From positions 62,001-126,000 of the forward strand of contig CAZFEL010000003.1 of the NCBI GenBank assembly GCA_964517675.1: a stretch of DNA of 64,000 nt, in the 5' to 3' direction. Below the pieces are notes generated by a model. That model was not told where the DNA came from. It ran no database searches and saw only the letters and a list, made by a program, of their open reading frames with translations. The stretch comes from Asbonarchaeum sp964517675. Its GTDB lineage: Archaea; Nanohalarchaeota; Nanosalinia; Nanosalinales; Nanoanaerosalinaceae. The position numbers were made by a program, and so were the translations under genes. Numbering within the stretch: the stretch's first letter is position 1; every line of letters begins with the position of its first letter. This document shows positions 59,249 to 64,000 of this stretch, in pieces.

Positions 59249-61732
59249 TCACTGGTACTCTTCCTTGTTCCACTGGTCGGGCTGGGTGCCCTGCTGGATC
59301 GGTCGCTCGCCGCTGAACTTCTTGTCCGGCCCGGTGATCTCCAGCAGTCCTTCCAGCGGGTCCAGGGCGTGCTCGTGGATCTCCTGCCACTCGTGGTGCC
59401 ATTCCTCGTCCGTCAGGCCGAAGAACTTGAGGATCATGTAGTCATCGAGCTCGAGACCTTCGTCCTGTTCGAACTGCTCCCAGATCTCGTCCACATGATG
59501 GGATTCCAGGTCCTCTGATGTGACCTCCATCTCGAGCATATTCAGCATCAAGCGGAGCATGAACGTGGATTCTGCCTTCTCCTCGCCGAGCTCGTACATG
59601 ACCACGGCAGGACGGTCCTCTCGCTGGGCGAACCCCACATCGACCAGCGATTCGAGGTGGCGATAGACCAGGGTGTCACCGCGGCGGATCGGCTGGTGGT
59701 GGTGCCCGGTCTCGGACAGGGCCGGATGGGTGATGTGTTGTTTCGTGATCATCCGCCCATCACCCTCGTCCAGCCCGCGGTAGCCTTTCTCCTCGTGGCC
59801 CTCGATGAGCCACAGCGGGTCGACACCGTTCATCGCGAGGTGCTCCATGTCGATCGTACAGAACATGACCTCGTGTGTCTGGCCACCGTCCTCGCCGCTC
59901 CCGACAGGGGTGTTGTTGATCGCCTCACAGACCTTGATGATGTCGTGGGGTTTCCAGAGCTTGCCGTTGCCCTGGTTGCCGACGTTGTGGGACTCCCAGT
60001 CCATCGTCAGGCCGTACTCGTCCAGCATCTCGACGAACGGTTTCTCCTGGCCGCGGATCGTGACCTGGGTGAAATGGCCCCAGACGTACGCGCCAGCACC
60101 CGCAGCAGGTATCCTGTCGTAGTGCTGGGATTCTTTCAGCTCAAAAAGCTCTTCCGCAAAGGCATCGATGTTGTCACGTGTGTACGCGGACGAATCGATC
60201 TCGGTGATCTCGTCCCAGATATACTGAAGGTACTCGTTGTCGGTGAACGGCATCCAGAACGGTAAGACGTACCAGTAGATGACGGATTCGCGGGACATAT
60301 TGTCCCTGAACTGGCCGCCGCGGAAGTTGATGATATCGCGGAACGCGACCTCCCCGACGGACAGCTGCCTGTCGAGATCCTGCATGTAGTCCCGATGGCC
60401 GGTGTAGGTCTTCTCGTTCTCCAGGCGCTCGATCATCGCTCCCTTGAGCTCCTGTTTGACGTTCTCCACGGCCGCGTCCATGGCGTTCTGGAAATCGGAC
60501 TGGTCCCGCAATGTCTCATCTTCGCTGCGCTCCCAGAATTTCTTCGGTATCATGTAGACCCAGCGAGCGTTCTCGTGGAGCTCCGGATCGAACCGAGGGA
60601 TGTTCTGGGCGACACTTTGCCCTTCCCGGTGCTCTTTCAGGTCATCGAGGCTCTCCGGGACATCCGTCTGGACGCCTGCGATGTTCCGTATGGCCGTCGA
60701 CCGTAGCATGTCCAGCTGGGGGATGAGTTGCTGGACGTACTGTCGTCGCTCCTGATCGTTCAGCTCCCCCCAGATAGCATTGATATCATCCATCTCCTGA
60801 AGCGATTGGAATTCCTCCTTCGAGCGTGTCCGCTCGATCCAGTCCGTATCCGCCATCGGACTGTCTGGCGTATTGAGTCTACGGACCAGGCCGATCGGTT
60901 CATCAGGATCGAAGAGATCAGGTTTCTCTTCAGTGAGGTACTCGATGTTTTCCTCAATACGGTCCATGTCATCGATGTTGCTGACCGCCTCGAGCAGGTC
61001 ATCGTCCAGGTACCCGTTGTCCGACATGTACTCGATCAGTTCCTTCCGGAAGATGATCGAGTAATCGGTGAAGCCCTCGATGTCCGAGGCGATCGACTGG
61101 AGGAGGTTGAAGTTGTCCTGGAACTGCTCCTCCCACAGATAGTACTTGAAGAAACCGACCCGGAAGGCAGTGTTCTGGAAGATACGGGACTCCATGATCG
61201 TCTCCCCGTACGGATCCACCGAGACCGATCCGGCCATCCGTTCCTCCATCTCAGGGATCGTCGACTTGACGAGGTGTGAGTTGATACCGTAGACGTGCTG
61301 CTGATCGCCGTTCGTATCCTCCTGGGACTCGAGGGCCTGCTTGAACTCGCCCCACGCCTCGATGAATTTGTACATGAACTCGTGGCCGTAGAAGTATCCT
61401 ATCTCCTCGCGCTGTTCCCTGTAGGGGTTCGAGTAATCGAACGGCACCTTGACAGGGAAATGGCAGTCATAGCTCAGGCCGAGCTGGCGGGAGATCGAGA
61501 GGAGGTCGTCCCACTCATTGTATATCTGGGAGGGGCCACCGATCGAGAGCTCGATGAAGCTGGCACCCTGGTTGGAGGCCCAGGCCGCCCGCTTGTAGGC
61601 TTCGTCCGGGATCTCGTTGACCACATTGAGTCCCGACGAGACTGCGACGACGTAATTGAGCTTGTCGCTTTTGTGCTTGCCCTGGTTAATCAGCTCCCGG
61701 TACTGCTGTTTGACCTCCTGGTTCGACGGCAT
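59249..61732 (-). CDS. Large protein with interrupted xylose-isomerase-like TIM barrel
   Basis: 827 aa. The first ~130 residues (ASFIELSIGGPSQIYNEWDD, then LGLSYDCHFPVKVPFDYSNP) and the last ~270 (SHNVGNQGNGKLW, CTIDMEHLAMNGVDP, THPALSETGHHHQPIRRGD) look like the two halves of an AP-endonuclease-2/xylose-isomerase barrel, with the His/Asp/Glu metal residues. Between them lie ~430 residues of other, mainly helical sequence. It lies 6 bp from the 465-aa gene, so both are probably made together. Substrate unknown. Confidence 0.7.
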   Translation of the reverse strand: MPSNQEVKQQYRELINQGKHKSDKLNYVVAVSSGLNVVNEIPDEAYKRAAWASNQGASFIELSIGGPSQIYNEWDDLLSISRQLGLSYDCHFPVKVPFDYSNPYREQREEIGYFYGHEFMYKFIEAWGEFKQALESQEDTNGDQQHVYGINSHLVKSTIPEMEERMAGSVSVDPYGETIMESRIFQNTAFRVGFFKYYLWEEQFQDNFNLLQSIASDIEGFTDYSIIFRKELIEYMSDNGYLDDDLLEAVSNIDDMDRIEENIEYLTEEKPDLFDPDEPIGLVRRLNTPDSPMADTDWIERTRSKEEFQSLQEMDDINAIWGELNDQERRQYVQQLIPQLDMLRSTAIRNIAGVQTDVPESLDDLKEHREGQSVAQNIPRFDPELHENARWVYMIPKKFWERSEDETLRDQSDFQNAMDAAVENVKQELKGAMIERLENEKTYTGHRDYMQDLDRQLSVGEVAFRDIINFRGGQFRDNMSRESVIYWYVLPFWMPFTDNEYLQYIWDEITEIDSSAYTRDNIDAFAEELFELKESQHYDRIPAAGAGAYVWGHFTQVTIRGQEKPFVEMLDEYGLTMDWESHNVGNQGNGKLWKPHDIIKVCEAINNTPVGSGEDGGQTHEVMFCTIDMEHLAMNGVDPLWLIEGHEEKGYRGLDEGDGRMITKQHITHPALSETGHHHQPIRRGDTLVYRHLESLVDVGFAQREDRPAVVMYELGEEKAESTFMLRLMLNMLEMEVTSEDLESHHVDEIWEQFEQDEGLELDDYMILKFFGLTDEEWHHEWQEIHEHALDPLEGLLEITGPDKKFSGERPIQQGTQPDQWNKEEYQ

Positions 61733-61738
61733 CTAGTA

Positions 61739-63127
61739 TCACTTCATCACGTAAAGCCCGATATCGTACTTGATCTCGATGTACAGCGGTGATGCACCGC
61801 CGAAAACCGGCCCCAGGAGTCCTGTCCGGAGGTCCGACGGGTCGGGGTGGAAGTACTCATCGCCCAGACCGAGCCACCGCATCACGTTCCGCTGTAGCTG
61901 TTTGGGGAAGGACAGGTCATACGGCTCGAAGGGCTTGTCGGTGTGTTCCTCTATCTCCTCCGGTATCTCATCGCCCACGAAGCTGTTGACATACCGCTTG
62001 ACCTCGTTCTCGCGTTGTTCAACCTGGGGACGGAATACCTCGTTGAACACGTGCTCACAGACCGTGTACTCCTTGAAGTTCATGATGACGACCTCTGCGC
62101 CCTGCCCAGGAGCCTGTGGCTGTTCCGTTCCACCGAGCGAGAGGTGCATAACATCGATGACGACGACATCGCGATGCGTGACCACGCTGTTGCCCTCATC
62201 GTCCTCGCCTGATCTAACAGGCCTGTGAGCGACGACCTTCATCCCGCGCATGGAGGAGGCATAGCCCTCAAGCATGTACGGGTCCGTCATCTCGTGGAGC
62301 CGCTCTTCCGGGTCTCCTTCCATCTGCTTGAGCGTCTGGACGTAGGGCTTGATCCAGTTCTCCGTCTGCTCGATCGAGGTCTCGACCGACTTCAGACGGC
62401 GCTGGAGGTCCTCGACCTTCGAATCGACCGCGCTACCAAACTTCTCTTTCCACTTCTGGTACAGCTTCCATTTCTTGCGCAGGATCGCTTTCTCCTGCTC
62501 CGGCAGCTCGCTGAGATGCCCGTCCGTCAGGTCATCCAGGGAGTTCATCGAGTAAAAGTCCGCCGTGATCGACGGGAAGACGTTGTTGGCCTGCATCTGG
62601 ACGATGCTCGAACGGCCTGTATGCTGGTCGACGTTATCGACGAAATCGCCCTTGAGGGCCTCCTCGTCCCTGTCCTCGAAATGGCCCTGTTTCTCCTCGA
62701 GGGTCCGGAGATCGTGCTCGAGCATGTGCTTCTGCTGGTACAGGTCCGAGAGGCTCGAGAGGACGCGGTTGATCTGCTGTTCCGCCTGCTGGCGTCGCTG
62801 CTGCATCTCCTGGTGGAGCTGTGATCCAGGGTTCGCCTGGAGCCACTCCGCGACCTTGTTGACCTCATAATCATGGTGGTTCTCGAGGATCGACAGCGTC
62901 GCGAGGTACGAATCGATCGGGATACCCTGGCTTCCTGCGGTGATCTTCATCTTCCGCTGGTGGGGCTCGTCCTCGTCAGCGCCCACGTACGGCTCACCGC
63001 TGGGCTGGTTCGCATCCAGCCACTCCTCGGCCTTCTCTGGTCCGTCAGTGCGTGCTATCTCGCGAATAGTATCGATGTTCGCGGGATAGCAACCGTGCAT
63101 GCACCGTCCCTCATCGTTGTCCTCCAT
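61739..63127 (-). CDS. Unknown partner protein with coiled coil
   Basis: 462 aa from the ATG at 63127 (three codons into the longest frame). Cys-x3-Cys near the start (RCMHGCYPA), an extended coiled coil (~100-260), then a beta-rich C-terminus (VVAHRPVRSGEDDEGNSVVT then VVVIDVMHLSLGG). No family recognised. First gene of a two-gene operon with the barrel protein, and divergent from a collagen-like ORF. Confidence 0.7.
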   Translation of the reverse strand: MEDNDEGRCMHGCYPANIDTIREIARTDGPEKAEEWLDANQPSGEPYVGADEDEPHQRKMKITAGSQGIPIDSYLATLSILENHHDYEVNKVAEWLQANPGSQLHQEMQQRRQQAEQQINRVLSSLSDLYQQKHMLEHDLRTLEEKQGHFEDRDEEALKGDFVDNVDQHTGRSSIVQMQANNVFPSITADFYSMNSLDDLTDGHLSELPEQEKAILRKKWKLYQKWKEKFGSAVDSKVEDLQRRLKSVETSIEQTENWIKPYVQTLKQMEGDPEERLHEMTDPYMLEGYASSMRGMKVVAHRPVRSGEDDEGNSVVTHRDVVVIDVMHLSLGGTEQPQAPGQGAEVVIMNFKEYTVCEHVFNEVFRPQVEQRENEVKRYVNSFVGDEIPEEIEEHTDKPFEPYDLSFPKQLQRNVMRWLGLGDEYFHPDPSDLRTGLLGPVFGGASPLYIEIKYDIGLYVMK

Positions 63128-63243
63128 GGTGGGCACCTGATCCTGTGGCCGTCCTGTGTATCATGATGGAATTAGTATCTCGGGGTTAAAAACCTGCCGG
63201 CACGGGCCTGTCGTCGGTAGGGAGACGGGCCCGCCGACGAAAG

Positions 63244-63252
63244 TTTTAATAT
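63244..63252 (+). promoter_or_regulatory. TATA box for the collagen-like ORF
   Basis: gttttaata lies ~31 bp before the ATG at 63279, the spacing of a near-leaderless archaeal promoter. Confidence 0.6.
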
Positions 63253-63278
63253 CGACCGAAGAAGATTAGCATACAGGA

Positions 63279-64000
63279 TGGGACTTGTCGACGATATAAA
63301 GGACAAGGTGGGCGGCGATACCAGTGATGACAGTTCTTCGATAAACCGTCCCCCGGGCCAGCCAGGAAAAGGCGGCAGGGGACAGGATACAGGACAGCAA
63401 GGCCCCGGACGAAGCGGAGGCCCACCAGGACGCGGCGGAGCCGGGAACGATCCCGGACCAGCCCCATCCGGCCAGGGCGGACCACCTGGCGGTGACCGGG
63501 GTACCCCCGGACCATCGGGCAGCTCGGGCGGACGTGGACCAGGAAGACCAGGAGGGTCTGATGGTCCAGGCGGACCAGGACCGTCCAAACAGGGTGGTCC
63601 TGGGGGCCAGACACGGCAAGGCGGTGATCCAGGTCCATCAGGTGGACCCGGACCATCGGATACAGGCGGCCCCGGCCCATCAGGCGGTCGTGGTGGCGGC
63701 CCTAACCAGGGTAAAGGTCGAGGGACACCAGGCCCATCCGACCAGAGCGGACCACGTGCTTCAGGCGGGTCAGGAGGACCCGGGCCGGCACAGGGACCCG
63801 GTGCAGGCTCCGGACCCCCTGACCAGCAGGGACCATCTGACCTGTCCGCACCAGGACCCGGTTCGGACAGCGGCCCCGGTGGCGGTGATCTCGGCACACC
63901 ATCCGCCGGTGGTCCTGACGGTCCGGGCGGCAGTAATCGTGGCGGCCCTGGACGAAGCGGAGGCCCACCAGGACGCGACGACCGTGGCAGTCCAAGACCC
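63279..64000 (+). CDS. Gly/Pro-rich collagen-like protein (3' partial)
   Basis: Open from the ATG at 63279 to the window end (240 full codons, no stop). The N-terminus MGLVDDIKDKVGGDTSDDSS may be an amphipathic helix; after that almost every position is Gly, Pro, Ser, Asp, Gln or Arg, as in GPGRSGGPPGRGG, which recurs near the end as GPGRSGGPPGRDD. Gly-x-y runs are frequent but irregular, so a disordered or phase-separating polymer is as likely as a collagen helix. No signal peptide is seen. It is preceded by a TATA box at 63244. Confidence 0.65.

Noticed and set aside
63172..63897. Pro-rich minus-strand ORF at the window end
   Set aside because: Antisense of the Gly/Pro-rich plus-strand ORF, which has a TATA box and a better start; the mirror of Gly/Pro codons is also Gly/Pro-like.
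1..64000. CRISPR array, cas genes, rRNA operon or large IS element
   Set aside because: No regularly spaced repeats, no cas-like proteins, no rRNA-like stretch and no transposase or integrase seen; the only mobile-like signal is the small element at 23122-23239.

Overview
This window is a GC-rich, gene-dense piece of an archaeal chromosome. Archaeal hallmarks are a proteasome beta subunit, the exosome set Rrp4/Rrp41/Rrp42, aCPSF1, TFB, an A/V-type ATP synthase, LSm, prefoldin, KEOPS Pcc1, Trm1, eS8, eL37 and eL43, with TATA boxes about 25-30 bp ahead of many starts. Proteins are strongly Asp/Glu-rich, there is a Tat-type lipoprotein, and 2-oxoacid dehydrogenase complexes are present. This suggests a salt-in halophile, either Halobacteria-like or Nanohaloarchaeota-like. 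Several proteins are reduced relative to their families (eL43 with no cysteine, type-4 UDG with two Fe-S cysteines missing), which leans toward a reduced lineage, but a marker-gene tree is needed to decide.

Layout. 1-5.3 kb: partial metallophosphoesterase, small membrane protein, proteasome beta, aCPSF1. 5.3-7.5 kb: first E1 alpha/beta pair. 7.6-11.8 kb: a 44-aa ORF with its own promoter, then the minus-strand exosome/translation operon rrp4-rrp41-rrp42-eL43-rpoP-pcc1-prefoldin beta-UPF0147-sepF. 12-14 kb: hypothetical and membrane ORFs, tRNA-Lys(CTT), a 395-bp hairpin-rich noncoding block, eL37 and LSm. 14-19 kb: oligoendopeptidase F, eS8, Toprim protein, YjbQ-like protein, a hypothetical, a metallophosphoesterase. 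19.1-24.3 kb: E3, E2 (two peripheral subunit-binding domains) and a second E1 pair, whose alpha/beta junction carries a small insertion flanked by 17-bp direct repeats. 24.4-27.2 kb: isochorismatase-like hydrolase, DedA, Nudix, cobalamin adenosyltransferase, VanZ-like. 27.2-36.6 kb: A-type ATP synthase operon H-I-K-E-C-UDG-F-A-B-unknown-D, with a C2H2 zinc finger fused to subunit D. 36.8-42.3 kb: zinc-finger/winged-helix regulator, rubredoxin, a thiol-redox cluster (glutaredoxin, zinc finger, ZIP-like, TrxB), MFS, DUF3253 and DUF3467 proteins. 42.4-50.6 kb: tRNA-Glu(CTC) and mostly lineage-specific genes, a Tat lipoprotein, cysteine synthase, MscS and a degenerate P-loop protein. 50.6-59.2 kb: coiled-coil protein, a structured intergenic element, cold-shock protein, UspA, DCC oxidoreductase, phosphoesterase, Upp, TFB, Trm1, nucleotidyltransferase. 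59.2-64 kb: an unknown pair (827-aa interrupted TIM-barrel-like protein plus 465-aa coiled-coil protein) divergent from a Gly/Pro-rich collagen-like ORF that runs off the window.

How it fits together. The ATP synthase, dehydrogenase complexes and exosome operons are core energy and RNA machinery. Around them sits a recurring C2H2 zinc finger (C-x2-C-x12-H-x4-H) that appears alone, fused to a winged helix, and fused to ATP synthase subunit D. The best candidates for undescribed biology are that fusion, the 59.2-64 kb locus, and several structured noncoding elements.
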